Shown in pieces: positions 7,169 to 15,656 of a stretch of 30,134 bases of DNA. Numbering within the stretch: the stretch's first letter is position 1; the number at the start of each line of letters is the position of its first letter. The DNA is from JBDNFP01 sp041689775. Lineage in GTDB: Bacteria; Bacteroidota; Bacteroidia; Cytophagales; Spirosomataceae. The translations under genes were made by a program, and so were the position numbers. The DNA lies in NCBI GenBank assembly GCA_041689775.1, contig JBDNFP010000317.1, forward strand, positions 1-30,134. Direction: 5' to 3'. Under the pieces are notes generated by a model that was not told where the DNA came from, ran no database searches, and saw only the letters and a list, made by a program, of their open reading frames with translations.

Positions 7169-9277
7169 ATGAAGAAGTACTTGATCACCCTAATACCCAT
7201 GGTATTGTTGGGGTGGCAAAAAGGACCAGCTCCCGAAAGCCAGGCTCAACTCACCAATCCGGTTGAGGAGGTGCGCATGACGGATGATCTGCAGCCTACC
7301 GAGGCGCAGTTTAGAGCCGAAGCTCTCGTGACGCGTATTCTCACCAACTACCATTATCGAAAAACCAAGCTGAATGATTCTCTTTCTTCGGTGATCTATT
7401 CAAAGTACATCGACGATATTGACCATAATAAGCTATATCTCCTGGGGTCGGATGTCGCTCAATTTGAGAAGTATAGAAACTCCTTCGACGATTTTTTACT
7501 CAAAAGTGAGTTGACCGTTCCCTACGAAATCTACAATGTTTTCAGGAAGCGCTACCAAGAGAGGAGTACTTATATTCATGACCTGTTGAGCAAGCCGCAG
7601 CCTTTTGACTTCACCACTGAAGAAAGCCTGAACACAGATCGTGAAAAAGTGGCCTGGGCCCAAAGCCCAACCGAGCTGAATGATATCTGGCGGAAGTACA
7701 TCAAAAGTGAAGCCCTTGACCTGAAGCTAGCCGGAAAGGCGGATACGCTGATCGTAAGTACACTGCGTGACCGCTACAAGAACCGGGATCGAGCCCTGGC
7801 GCGTATTCGTTCTGAGCAGGTGTTTCAAATGTACATGAATGCTTTTGCGGAATCGCTAGATCCCCATACCAGCTATATGTCGCCTACCTCGGCTGATCGT
7901 TTTAAGCAGGATATGAGTCAGTCGCTGGAAGGAATCGGCGCTATGTTACGGGAAGAGGACAACTACATCAAAATCGTAGATGTTATTGTGGGTGGGCCGG
8001 CCTTCAAGGGCAAACAGCTCAAAAAGGAAGACCGCATTATGGGCGTAGCCCAAGGTGATGAAGGTAATTTTGTAGACATTGTGGGGTGGTTTGTGGACGA
8101 CGCCGTGAAACTGATCAAAGGCCCCAAAGGGACGGTGGTACGCTTGCAAGTGTTAGCCGCTAATGCACTTCCCAACACACCTCCCCGAGAAATTCGGATT
8201 GTGCGGGAAAAGGTAAAACTGGAAGAACAACGTGCCAAGAGCGAGATTGTAAGTGTGGATCATGGTGGGAAACCCATGAAAATCGGGGTGATTGATATTC
8301 CAATGTTCTACCGTGACTTCGAAGGTGCCCAAAAGCGCGAGAAAGAGTTTTCGAGTACTACGCGTGACGTTCAGCTGCTCATGGAGCAGCTTCAGAAAGA
8401 TGGCGTTGAAGGTATTGTGATCGACCTGCGTAACAACGGAGGGGGCTCACTGACCGAGGCGATCTCACTGACCGGACTATTTATTGATAAAGGCCCGGTG
8501 GTGCAGGTCAAAGAATCAATGGGTGACGTAGAGGTGCAGTCTGATACGGACCCAACCATCGCTTATGATGGCCCGCTAGCTGTAATGGTTAACCGGTTCA
8601 GTGCTTCGGCTTCCGAAATTTTCGCGGCCGCTATCCAGGATTACAAGCGCGGAGTTATCATTGGCGAGCAGTCATACGGTAAAGGTACTGTACAAACGCT
8701 CATTGACCTGAACCAGTGGATGCCGAAGGAAAGTGATCAGCTGGGTCAGGTAAAAATGACAGTAGCGAAGTTTTACCGGGTTAATGGTAGTAGTACTCAG
8801 CTTCGGGGAGTAGTGCCTGACCTGGACCTCCCAACAGCCTTTAAGATCAATGAGTACGGTGAAGGCTCGCAACCCAGTGCTTTGCCTTGGGATCAGATTG
8901 CATCTTCTCGCTATGAAGTGAGCAATCAGATTAGTGATAAAACGATTACTGTTCTGCGCGATAAGTACAATCAGCGTTTGAAAACTGATGCTGAATTGAA
9001 AAAACTGGTTGAGGACCTGGCGACTTTCCAGAAAGCCCGTGAAGATAAAACGGTATCTTTGCAGATTGATAAGCGCCGTAAAGAACGTGCGGAAGCGGAT
9101 AAAAAACGAGCTGCTCTCAGTAGTCTCGACGACGAAGAGGATGAGGACGTAGCAGCAACCGCCACTCCGGTCAAGAAGAAGACGGATATATACCTAAACG
9201 AAACGGCTCGCATTTTGGCTGATTTGGTTTCGTATACCAATGAGCCTAATCTAGCCGGAACGAAGAAGAAAAAGTAA
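7169..9277 (+). CDS. prc: Carboxy-terminal processing (tail-specific) protease Prc, S41 family
   Basis: A 702-residue periplasmic protease of the Prc/Tsp type. Order: export signal, Tsp N-terminal domain (about 40-240), PDZ domain (about 245-340, around IGAMLREEDNYIKIVDVIVG), S41 core (about 350-560) and a Lys/Glu-rich C-terminal domain (DUF3340-like). Aligning with E. coli Tsp (Ser430, Asp441, Lys455) gives Ser480 in FSASASEIF, Asp491 in QDYKRG and Lys505 in SYGKGTVQ, so it should be active. It cuts proteins from their C-terminal end and trims envelope enzymes. The signal region MKKYLITLIPMVLLGWQKG looks like a lipoprotein signal whose lipobox Cys is Trp16. The gene is in an operon with the FKBP isomerase just upstream and ends before a good terminator. 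Confidence 0.96.
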   Translation: MKKYLITLIPMVLLGWQKGPAPESQAQLTNPVEEVRMTDDLQPTEAQFRAEALVTRILTNYHYRKTKLNDSLSSVIYSKYIDDIDHNKLYLLGSDVAQFEKYRNSFDDFLLKSELTVPYEIYNVFRKRYQERSTYIHDLLSKPQPFDFTTEESLNTDREKVAWAQSPTELNDIWRKYIKSEALDLKLAGKADTLIVSTLRDRYKNRDRALARIRSEQVFQMYMNAFAESLDPHTSYMSPTSADRFKQDMSQSLEGIGAMLREEDNYIKIVDVIVGGPAFKGKQLKKEDRIMGVAQGDEGNFVDIVGWFVDDAVKLIKGPKGTVVRLQVLAANALPNTPPREIRIVREKVKLEEQRAKSEIVSVDHGGKPMKIGVIDIPMFYRDFEGAQKREKEFSSTTRDVQLLMEQLQKDGVEGIVIDLRNNGGGSLTEAISLTGLFIDKGPVVQVKESMGDVEVQSDTDPTIAYDGPLAVMVNRFSASASEIFAAAIQDYKRGVIIGEQSYGKGTVQTLIDLNQWMPKESDQLGQVKMTVAKFYRVNGSSTQLRGVVPDLDLPTAFKINEYGEGSQPSALPWDQIASSRYEVSNQISDKTITVLRDKYNQRLKTDAELKKLVEDLATFQKAREDKTVSLQIDKRRKERAEADKKRAALSSLDDEEDEDVAATATPVKKKTDIYLNETARILADLVSYTNEPNLAGTKKKK

Positions 9278-9323
9278 GCGTTGCGGGATTATTTTTCCAT
9301 AATTCTTTCAAAAATGAAAATTC

Positions 9324-9364
9324 ACAAAAGCGGTTGCGCCGAATAAGGTTGCGGCCGCTTTTGT
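9324..9364 (+). terminator. Terminator after prc
   Basis: Arms ACAAAAGCGG (9324-9333) and CCGCTTTTGT (9355-9364) are a perfect 10-base inverted repeat with T-rich 3' side, 47 bases after the prc stop. Confidence 0.7.
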
Positions 9365-9377
9365 TACGAAATCCGTC

Positions 9378-9385
9378 TAAATTTG
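9378..9385 (+). promoter_or_regulatory. -7 promoter box for the CPBP protease gene
   Basis: TAAATTTG matches TAnnTTTG exactly and lies only 12 bases before the ATG at 9398, giving a very short leader. A TTTG at 9360-9363 could serve as -33 but the 14-base spacing is short. Confidence 0.45.
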
Positions 9386-9397
9386 GTTATTTTAACC

Positions 9398-10138
9398 ATG
9401 ACTATTCGAACTATTGGGCTTGAATTCTGGCAGTTTTTAAAAAAACCGGAGTATGGGCAGTTGGTTTATCCACTGACCATCCGAACAGTATTACTTGTGT
9501 TTGCAAGCCTGTTGATACTACGGATGATCGGAGTCTTTGTGGAGGTAAACAGCATTCGTCCGGCGGTTGTGTACCTAACTGGTCAGGAAATGGCCCGGCA
9601 AGGATTTCCGTTTGGTACGACGGAGTTTCTTCTCAGTGCATTGGTGGCCGCTCCGCTTTTCGAAGAAACGGCATATCGGTTAGGATTAAAGTTTGATCCG
9701 ACCCTCACGGCTCTATCAATTGGTTTAGTAACTTTTTATTGGCTACCTTTTGGGGGTACTTACTCCACCTCTATTTTGCGGGTATTGGATGAGCCGGGCT
9801 TTTACCTCATGTCCGTCGTTGCTTTTATTACGGGATTAACGGCTTACGCATTATTCAGCATACCCTATCTATCACACAGCATCCGAAAGAGTTGGGAGCG
9901 TAATTTTGGCTGGGTGTTCTATACCGCCGCCCTTCTATTTGGCATAATGCACGTGTTTAATGTGCGCGAAATGAGCTGGGCCGTCGTAGGTTTGGCACCA
10001 TTCATTACCTTTCAGCAACTCTTGTTCGGTATATTTAACGGGTTCGTTCGGGTGAGGTTTGGCTTTATACAGGCTATTATCCAGCATGCATTGTTCAATT
10101 TGGTGCCGGTCTCGATTTATCTTCTAGGGTGGAGCTAA
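9398..10138 (+). CDS. CPBP family intramembrane metalloprotease (type II CAAX protease-like)
   Basis: A 246-residue membrane protein with about seven hydrophobic helices. The three CPBP motifs are present: EExxxR at Glu89-Glu90 and Arg94 (LFEETAYR), FxxxH ending at His185 (LFGIMH), and HxxxN at His230/Asn234 (QHALFN). These residues form the metal site of Rce1-like proteases within the membrane. The ATG at 9398 is chosen over a TTG five codons up, which would overlap the predicted promoter box. Substrates of bacterial CPBP proteins are mostly unknown; roles in membrane protein cleavage and bacteriocin self-immunity are described. It ends one base before the converging MATE gene. Confidence 0.88.
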   Translation: MTIRTIGLEFWQFLKKPEYGQLVYPLTIRTVLLVFASLLILRMIGVFVEVNSIRPAVVYLTGQEMARQGFPFGTTEFLLSALVAAPLFEETAYRLGLKFDPTLTALSIGLVTFYWLPFGGTYSTSILRVLDEPGFYLMSVVAFITGLTAYALFSIPYLSHSIRKSWERNFGWVFYTAALLFGIMHVFNVREMSWAVVGLAPFITFQQLLFGIFNGFVRVRFGFIQAIIQHALFNLVPVSIYLLGWS

Positions 10139-10139
10139 G

Positions 10140-11504
10140 CTATCCGTGTACGCTCATTTCTGGTTCGATTTCGTTCAGGTTGATCCGGCTAAGTTTATTG
10201 TAGAAACGGTAGGTAAGTAGAATGGCAGAAACGGTAAGTCCTGCCAGTAGACCAATCCAAATGCCTTGAACATCCATTCCTAACGGGAAGGCTAGCACAT
10301 AGCTAATCGGGAGGGCTACTACCCAATAGGCTATAAGGGTCAATACAGTGGGTACGTTTACATCGGCAATACCGCGTAGTACCCCGAGCCCAACCACCTG
10401 AATACCGTCGGATAGTTGGAAGAAGCCGGCAATGACGATCAGTGTGGCCGCCACGGTAGCTACTTCGGCGTTGTCGCGGATGTATAACCTTACAAGCCAC
10501 TCATCAGCGGTTAGAAATAGGGCACAACATAAAACCATGAAAAGCGTTACCAAGAGGAAAGCGGTGGTACCAGCTCTTTGCACGGCAGGTTTATTTTCTC
10601 TACCTACCGCCATTCCAACCCGAATACTGCCGGCAGCCCCAATCCCGGTAGCCATCATGTAGGTGGTTGATGCCATATTGATAGCGATCTGATGGGCTGC
10701 CAGTTGAGCTTCACCGAGCCACCCTACCATGATAATGGCAAGTGCAAATGCTGCTATCTCGAAGAAAAACTGAAATCCTCCGGGTAGTCCAACCCGTAGA
10801 ATTTTCTTCATCAGGGGTGTGAGTGAAATATGATTTTCCGCTTGTAAGTAGATAGTGAAAAACGAATCTCGTTTTACATACACCCAAATAGCCAAAGCCA
10901 TGTAGCAGCGCGCTATTAGCGTACCAATGGCAGCTCCATTGAGGCCCATCCATGAAATAAGAAAGTAGTTCAGGATAGCGTTCAAAATCAGGGCCGATAT
11001 AGTAATGTACATCGCTACCCGGGGATGCGATAAGCCGTCGCATAGCTGACGAATGGCAATAAATAACAGCAATGGAGTGTTGGATAAAGTTAGGATTAAA
11101 ATGAATGGACGGGCCATTTGGGCAACGTCCTCAGTTTGTCCGAATAGCTGAAATTGCCAGGCTGCAAGCAGACAGATGACTCCCAAAACAAGGCTTAATA
11201 ACCAGGCTACTCGTATGCTCGCCCGGTACAAACGGTTAATTTCCTTTACATCTTTTTTGCCCTTGGCTTGCGATACGAAGGCCGATACAATACCAAGGGT
11301 GCCGATGCCTATACTTCCTATCAGGAAGGTAACAGAGTTGGCAACGCCAGATGCTCCGAGTGGTAAAGCACCCAAAATACGGCCGATCATTAGGGTGTCA
11401 GTAACCCCCATGAGTACAACTCCTAACTGTGCAATAACGATAGGGATACTCAAACGAAGCGTTTCGCGCATGTCGCTTCGGTACAGACGTAAAATGGGGT
11501 ACAT
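10140..11504 (-). CDS. MATE family multidrug/toxin efflux transporter
   Basis: A 454-residue transporter with about 12 membrane helices in two similar halves, the normal MatE/NorM size. The N-terminal half opens with LRLSIPIVIAQLGVVLMGVTDTLMIGRILG, carrying the family's TDTLMIG helix, and the second half repeats the pattern at RVGLPGGFQFFFEIAAFALAIIMVGWLG. MATE proteins export organic cations and drugs in exchange for Na+ or H+ across the inner membrane. ATG at 11504 is chosen because the open frame upstream encodes a polar, unconserved 48-residue stretch that would run across the predicted promoter. Monocistronic, converging with the CPBP gene and diverging from the DUF4290-murA unit. Substrate unknown. 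Confidence 0.93.
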   Translation of the reverse strand: MYPILRLYRSDMRETLRLSIPIVIAQLGVVLMGVTDTLMIGRILGALPLGASGVANSVTFLIGSIGIGTLGIVSAFVSQAKGKKDVKEINRLYRASIRVAWLLSLVLGVICLLAAWQFQLFGQTEDVAQMARPFILILTLSNTPLLLFIAIRQLCDGLSHPRVAMYITISALILNAILNYFLISWMGLNGAAIGTLIARCYMALAIWVYVKRDSFFTIYLQAENHISLTPLMKKILRVGLPGGFQFFFEIAAFALAIIMVGWLGEAQLAAHQIAINMASTTYMMATGIGAAGSIRVGMAVGRENKPAVQRAGTTAFLLVTLFMVLCCALFLTADEWLVRLYIRDNAEVATVAATLIVIAGFFQLSDGIQVVGLGVLRGIADVNVPTVLTLIAYWVVALPISYVLAFPLGMDVQGIWIGLLAGLTVSAILLTYRFYNKLSRINLNEIEPEMSVHG

Positions 11505-11551
11505 GGGTAATATGCTATGAGTTAGAATGAAGTAAAAATCAATAAAGGCCG

Positions 11552-11559
11552 CAAAATTA
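11552..11559 (-). promoter_or_regulatory. -7 promoter box for the MATE gene
   Basis: On the minus strand TAATTTTG matches TAnnTTTG exactly, 47 bases before the proposed start at 11504. No clear -33 TTTG is found at the usual distance. Confidence 0.4.
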
Positions 11560-11620
11560 CTAAAACCGCGCCGTATCTGAAGCATACAACGACAATGATC
11601 TTTTTTTGGTAAAATCTTAT

Positions 11621-11628
11621 TAAATTTG
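11621..11628 (+). promoter_or_regulatory. -7 promoter box for DUF4290-murA
   Basis: TAAATTTG matches TAnnTTTG exactly, 24 bases before the TTG start of the DUF4290 gene. A TTTG at 11605-11608 is nearer than the usual -33 spacing. It forms a divergent pair with the MATE promoter 61 bases away. Confidence 0.45.
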
Positions 11629-11652
11629 TAATTCTTAAAAACATTCACGCTT

Positions 11653-12378
11653 TTGAAAGAATACGGTAGTAACGTACAAAAACTCGCCGATCACATCGCT
11701 ACGATGGAAGATCCTGCGAAGCGCACCCTCTACGCGCACATCTTGGTTGAACTGATGCGTCAGATCCACCCTAACATGAGAGATAATCAGGACTACTACA
11801 ATAAGTTGTGGGACGACCTCTACATTATGTCGGACTTTGAACTGGACGTAGAAAGCCCTTATCCGCCTCCCTCCAAAGAATTGTTAGGAAAAAAACCTCT
11901 GACCGTTGGTTATAATCAGCACCGGCTGAACTATCACCACTATGGTAGGAATATCGAACTTTTGGTGGAAAAAGCCATTGAAACCGAGGATGCAGATGAT
12001 CGTCTGGCGTTTGTTTCGTATTTATACCGTCTCATGTGTTCTTTCTACAATGCCTGGAATCGCGATAACCCGGAGGACGTTGTGTTGTTAGAGCACCTGC
12101 TTGAACTATCGGATGGGAAGTTGGAAGAAGAAATTGACTATATTCGTCAGCACGGTCCGATCGAGGCGTCACCCAAGGATCGTAACAGTAATACCGAACG
12201 CGGACGAACTCCCAACGTGGTGGGTTACAAGGCTCAGACTAACTTTAACAATGATCGATCGAAGAACGTAAGTAACTCGGGAGGTAGTAACTCAAACAGC
12301 CGAAGCCGTCATTCCAGCAAAAATCCGGGGCGAAGCAACAACTCAAATATAAATGCTAATCCTAATCGTAGGAAATAA
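11653..12378 (+). CDS. DUF4290 domain-containing protein
   Basis: A 241-residue protein of the DUF4290 family, which is characteristic of Bacteroidota. The conserved core (about 1-170) shows YGSNVQKLADHIATMEDPAKR, HPNMRDNQDYYNKLWDDLYIMSDFELDVESPYPPP and YGRNIELLVEKAIETEDADDR; it is helical and acidic, without signal or membrane segments. The C-terminal 70 residues are low-complexity, rich in Asn, Ser and Arg and probably disordered and basic, suggesting contact with nucleic acid or a membrane surface (inference). No ATG fits: an in-frame stop lies at 11629-11631 and the conserved YG-N-Q-L motif begins three codons after the TTG at 11653, so TTG is the start. murA follows 35 bases downstream, a pairing seen widely in the phylum; molecular function is unknown. 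Confidence 0.85.
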   Translation: MKEYGSNVQKLADHIATMEDPAKRTLYAHILVELMRQIHPNMRDNQDYYNKLWDDLYIMSDFELDVESPYPPPSKELLGKKPLTVGYNQHRLNYHHYGRNIELLVEKAIETEDADDRLAFVSYLYRLMCSFYNAWNRDNPEDVVLLEHLLELSDGKLEEEIDYIRQHGPIEASPKDRNSNTERGRTPNVVGYKAQTNFNNDRSKNVSNSGGSNSNSRSRHSSKNPGRSNNSNINANPNRRK

Positions 12379-12413
12379 GCGTATGCTTTTTCTTTCTACC
12401 TGCATATCCATAT

Positions 12414-13721
12414 ATGGCTTCATTTAAAATTACAGGTGGTCGCCGCCTCAAAGGAGAAATTGTACCCCAAGGAGCAAAAAACGAAGCGCTTCAAATCCTT
12501 TGTGCTGTACTCCTTACCGCCGAACCCGTCACTATTCATAATATTCCCTCGATTCGCGACGTCAATCAGTTAATTGACCTTTTGGGTGATCTCGGGGTGC
12601 GTCGCACGTTACTCAGCGAGTCTTCAATTCGTTTTGAAGCAAATGACGTGAATACCGACTACATGGAGTCGGATGCTTTCAAGCTTAAGGCAGCAGCGCT
12701 TCGTGGATCAGTAATGTTGCTTGGACCCATGCTGGCCCGCTTCCGTAAAGGACGTATTCCTCGCCCTGGTGGGGATAAAATTGGTCGCCGCCGGTTGGAT
12801 ACTCACTTCCTTGGGTTTGAAAAGTTGGGAGCGGAGTTTAGCTACGATCAGGAAGATGGTGGATTTTACCGGGTAGACGCCACAAACCTAAAAGGAACCT
12901 ACATGCTGTTGGACGAAGCCTCCGTAACCGGAACAGCTAACGTACTAATGGCCGCTGTGATGGCGGAAGGTACCACCACGATATATAATGCCGCCTGCGA
13001 ACCCTATTTGCAGCAGCTATGTCTGATGCTAAACAGAATGGGAGCCAAAATTTCGGGATTAGGATCAAACCTACTAACTATTGAAGGCGTTGAGCAGCTC
13101 CACGGCACGGAGCATACCATGCTACCCGATATGATCGAAATCGGTAGTTTCATTGGGTTAGCGGCCATGACGCAGTCTGAAATTACCATCAAGAACTGCC
13201 AGGTACCGATGTTGGGAGTAATTCCTGACGTATTTAAGCGGCTCGGTATCAATCTGGAAATACGCGGTGACGATATTTTTGTGCCGGCCCAAGAACATTA
13301 CCGGATCGACAACTACCTCGACGGCTCTACCTTAACCGTAGCCGATGCCCCGTGGCCAGGTTTTACCCCTGACTTACTGAGTATCGTATTGGTTACAGCT
13401 ATTCAGGCGCAGGGTACGGTGTTGATTCACCAGAAGATGTTTGAAAGTCGTTTGTTCTTCGTTGACAAACTCATCGAAATGGGAGCGCAGATTATTTTGT
13501 GTGATCCCCACCGGGCCACGGTAATCGGTATCAATCGGGAGACCCAGCTCCGGGGCATCCGGATGACCTCACCCGATATTCGGGCCGGGGTTTCACTCTT
13601 GATTGCCGCTATGTCGGCGCGGGGTGTGAGTATCATCGATAATATTGAACAGATAGATCGGGGCTATCAGAATATTGATGAGCGTCTGAATGCAATCGGG
13701 GCGGAGATTATCCGGTTGTAA
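12414..13721 (+). CDS. murA: UDP-N-acetylglucosamine 1-carboxyvinyltransferase (MurA), Cys-to-Asp type
   Basis: A 435-residue MurA/EPSP-synthase-fold enzyme that transfers enolpyruvate from PEP to UDP-GlcNAc, the first committed step of peptidoglycan synthesis. The start MASFKITGGRRLKGEIVPQGAKNEAL has the catalytic Lys (AKNEA) and the substrate loop reads GRIPRPGGDKIGRRRLDTHF. E. coli has Cys115 in the corresponding PGGCAIG; here it is Asp121 (codon 12774-12776). An Asp at this place is known from naturally fosfomycin-resistant MurA proteins, because the drug acts by alkylating the Cys. The C-terminal half has DMIEIGSFIGLAAM and the ending DIRAGVSLLIAAMSARG. Transcribed with the DUF4290 gene and closed by a strong terminator. 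Confidence 0.97.
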   Translation: MASFKITGGRRLKGEIVPQGAKNEALQILCAVLLTAEPVTIHNIPSIRDVNQLIDLLGDLGVRRTLLSESSIRFEANDVNTDYMESDAFKLKAAALRGSVMLLGPMLARFRKGRIPRPGGDKIGRRRLDTHFLGFEKLGAEFSYDQEDGGFYRVDATNLKGTYMLLDEASVTGTANVLMAAVMAEGTTTIYNAACEPYLQQLCLMLNRMGAKISGLGSNLLTIEGVEQLHGTEHTMLPDMIEIGSFIGLAAMTQSEITIKNCQVPMLGVIPDVFKRLGINLEIRGDDIFVPAQEHYRIDNYLDGSTLTVADAPWPGFTPDLLSIVLVTAIQAQGTVLIHQKMFESRLFFVDKLIEMGAQIILCDPHRATVIGINRETQLRGIRMTSPDIRAGVSLLIAAMSARGVSIIDNIEQIDRGYQNIDERLNAIGAEIIRL

Positions 13722-13726
13722 TAGTA

Positions 13727-13762
13727 TAAAAGTCCCCAGCTTCAATGAGTTGGGGACTTTTA
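13727..13762 (+). terminator. Strong intrinsic terminator after murA
   Basis: Arms TAAAAGTCCCCA (13727-13738) and TGGGGACTTTTA (13751-13762) are a perfect 12-base inverted repeat, extended inward by GCT/AGT pairing. T-rich sequence ends the stem. It begins 6 bases after the murA stop. Confidence 0.9.
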
Positions 13763-13843
13763 CTTTTAGGACTTTGCCACAGAAAACAAAAAGTCTGTAA
13801 GTGTATTTTTCCTTTATCAATTCCTCTCTTCCGGAAACAGACG

Positions 13844-14500
13844 ATGTCACGACCTACCGTTCAGAGTTTATCCGAGTCAGATAACTACCAATTGGTAGAA
13901 TCATTCTCAATTGATGAGATGGCCGATTTTCTGGCTAGAGAAGCGGGGTTAACTTCTAACTCCACCGATGGGGCGCCCAAAAAAGACAGAAAATGGCTAT
14001 TGGGGTTATCTTTGGGGCTCATGGGAGTCGCCTTTGGCTGGTTGATTGGGGCTGCTTTTACTTCTGACCAACCCGATGAACTGCTTGCGCCAGGTTGGCA
14101 GCTGCTAACTGCGTTGATTAGCTTTTTTGTGGTATGGCTACCTCTTCACGAAGGAATTCACGCCGTCGTATTTAAACTATTGGGTGCTCCCAAAGTAGGC
14201 TTCGGCTACTCCACCAAAGGCATGATGGTATACGCCTATTCGCAACGATTCGTTATGACGCTTGGGGAAAACGCCATTGTGGCGGCTATGCCATTCTTGA
14301 TTATTAGCACTCTTTTAGTGTTACTGCTGGTCTATGTTCCCGAATTGAGCCTAGTGTGGGGCTTTACGCTCCTTCTTCATACATTGGGGTGCATGGGCGA
14401 TTTTATCCTGATCAAACATGCTTGGACCAACCGCCATGCTTCCCTGTATACGTATGATGATTTAGACGAAAAGCGGACTTACTACTTCAAGAAACTATAG
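13844..14500 (+). CDS. DUF3267 domain-containing protein (putative membrane zincin peptidase)
   Basis: A 218-residue membrane protein. After a soluble N-terminal region of about 50 residues come roughly four hydrophobic helices. The third segment carries the zinc-protease motif HEGIH at 102-106 (WLPLHEGIHAVVFKLLGAPKVGFGY), and a later conserved LGCMGDFILIKHAW segment supplies Asp186 as a possible third ligand, the DUF3267 layout. ATG at 13844 is chosen; the frame is open further upstream but that would run into the murA terminator hairpin. It would act within the membrane. It meets the DUF1080 gene end-to-end, with one base between the stops. Substrate unknown. Confidence 0.8.
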   Translation: MSRPTVQSLSESDNYQLVESFSIDEMADFLAREAGLTSNSTDGAPKKDRKWLLGLSLGLMGVAFGWLIGAAFTSDQPDELLAPGWQLLTALISFFVVWLPLHEGIHAVVFKLLGAPKVGFGYSTKGMMVYAYSQRFVMTLGENAIVAAMPFLIISTLLVLLLVYVPELSLVWGFTLLLHTLGCMGDFILIKHAWTNRHASLYTYDDLDEKRTYYFKKL

Positions 14501-14501
14501 C

Positions 14502-15380
14502 TTATTCGGATTTCTGTTTCTTTTCGCGACCGTAGGTACAAAGCGAATTGTCTGATTTTACGAAGTACGACTTAAAGTTAGAAGCCTTCGGGTCCATGCA
14601 GCCCTTTAGATCCAGTATCTCTACCTTCCTAAACTCAACGGGATGGCTCTCGCTCTGCAAGGAGATAGAACCTTCGGAAAGCAACTTACCGTCAGGCTTC
14701 TGCATTGGATTAAAATTACTGACGTTACCTCCACCAATTTGGGGTTTGGTGTATTCGAGTACCTTCTCTCCGTTCACAAAATGCTGGATCAGAGAGTCGC
14801 CCAGTACCAGTACCTCAGCTCGCACCCATTGGTCACCGTTGTAGGTCTTAGACGTTGAATTGATACAGTGTCGGGTATCTAGCTTGCCATTATAGACTAC
14901 ATTGGTGCCGGGAGTACATAAGTTACAGGTGGAACGCTCGCCTTCACCGAGGCCACCGAGGAGCTGTACCTCAATAGAAATGGGAAAATCCTGATCTTTA
15001 CCCATGGATGCGCCGGTTTGGCCGTGCACCATAATACCACTGTTACGTTTGGCCCAGCCTTCACCCCCGGCGGGCTGTTCGCCCACAAAACGGTATTCCA
15101 CCGCTACCCGGTAGTAGGAAAAATTTTCTTTAAAAAACAGGTGGCCATAGCGCTGCTTAAAATTATCATACTGATCGTAGCGAGTTACGATATTGCCATC
15201 TTCTATCCGGAATGTATTGCCGAAGTTATCGTTTAGATCATAGTTACGGATCTTAATGTCCCAGCCAGTAAGGTCTTTTCCGTTAAATAATTGTCTCCAT
15301 TCCTCCTTCGTTGCCTTTTTTTGGGCGACACAAGCATTGCAGAAGAGGAGCACTGCGAGCAATGAGTATACTATTTTCAT
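14502..15380 (-). CDS. Secreted DUF1080 (3-keto-disaccharide hydrolase-like) protein
   Basis: A 292-residue exported protein: signal peptide MKIVYSLLAVLLFCNACVAQ, then a concanavalin-like lectin/glucanase fold of the DUF1080 family, starting EWRQLFNGKDLTGWDIKI and including NSGIMVHGQ, FPISIEVQLLGG, GDQWVRAEVLVLGD and the closing strand SISLQSESHPVEFRKVEIL. Family members bind or cleave carbohydrates; 3-keto-glycoside hydrolysis is established for some. It has a C-terminal Cys-containing extension GCMDPKASNFKSYFVKSDNSLC, likely a disulphide-closed loop that recurs in Bacteroidota secreted proteins. A Cys pair CNLC also lies in the core. Single gene, with a 276-base spacer upstream carrying TAGCT repeats. 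Confidence 0.85.
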   Translation of the reverse strand: MKIVYSLLAVLLFCNACVAQKKATKEEWRQLFNGKDLTGWDIKIRNYDLNDNFGNTFRIEDGNIVTRYDQYDNFKQRYGHLFFKENFSYYRVAVEYRFVGEQPAGGEGWAKRNSGIMVHGQTGASMGKDQDFPISIEVQLLGGLGEGERSTCNLCTPGTNVVYNGKLDTRHCINSTSKTYNGDQWVRAEVLVLGDSLIQHFVNGEKVLEYTKPQIGGGNVSNFNPMQKPDGKLLSEGSISLQSESHPVEFRKVEILDLKGCMDPKASNFKSYFVKSDNSLCTYGREKKQKSE

Positions 15381-15385
15381 GTAAG

Positions 15386-15413
15386 TAGCTGATAGCTATT
15401 AGCTTGTAGCTGT
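15386..15413. repeat. Four-copy TAGCTNN heptamer tandem repeat
   Basis: TAGCT occurs at 15386, 15393, 15400 and 15407, exactly every 7 bases, with variable two-base fillers (GA, AT, TG, GT). It lies 6 bases before the DUF1080 gene start, where its mRNA leader would be. Confidence 0.7.
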
Positions 15414-15606
15414 TATATTTTTATAAATATTTGATATAGAGAATATTAGCCATTGATTTGACTAAATTAATAATACAAACTAATTCTGCCTTAGTACTTA
15501 ATAGAAATAAATGAGTTTGATAAAACTGAGTGTAGACTACCCTTAGAAGATAAGAGGGATAAACCGTGGATTTATACTTAGCTGTGCGATTGAAAGCCGA
15601 TTTTTT

Positions 15607-15614
15607 TACCTTTG
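15607..15614 (+). promoter_or_regulatory. -7 promoter box for the methyltransferase gene
   Basis: TACCTTTG matches TAnnTTTG exactly, 42 bases before the GTG start at 15657. A weak TTG at 15590-15592 is the only -33 candidate and its spacing is short. Confidence 0.4.
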
Positions 15615-15656
15615 AAAGAAGGACAGTATTCCCGTTAGATTACAAATTAGAGTAGT

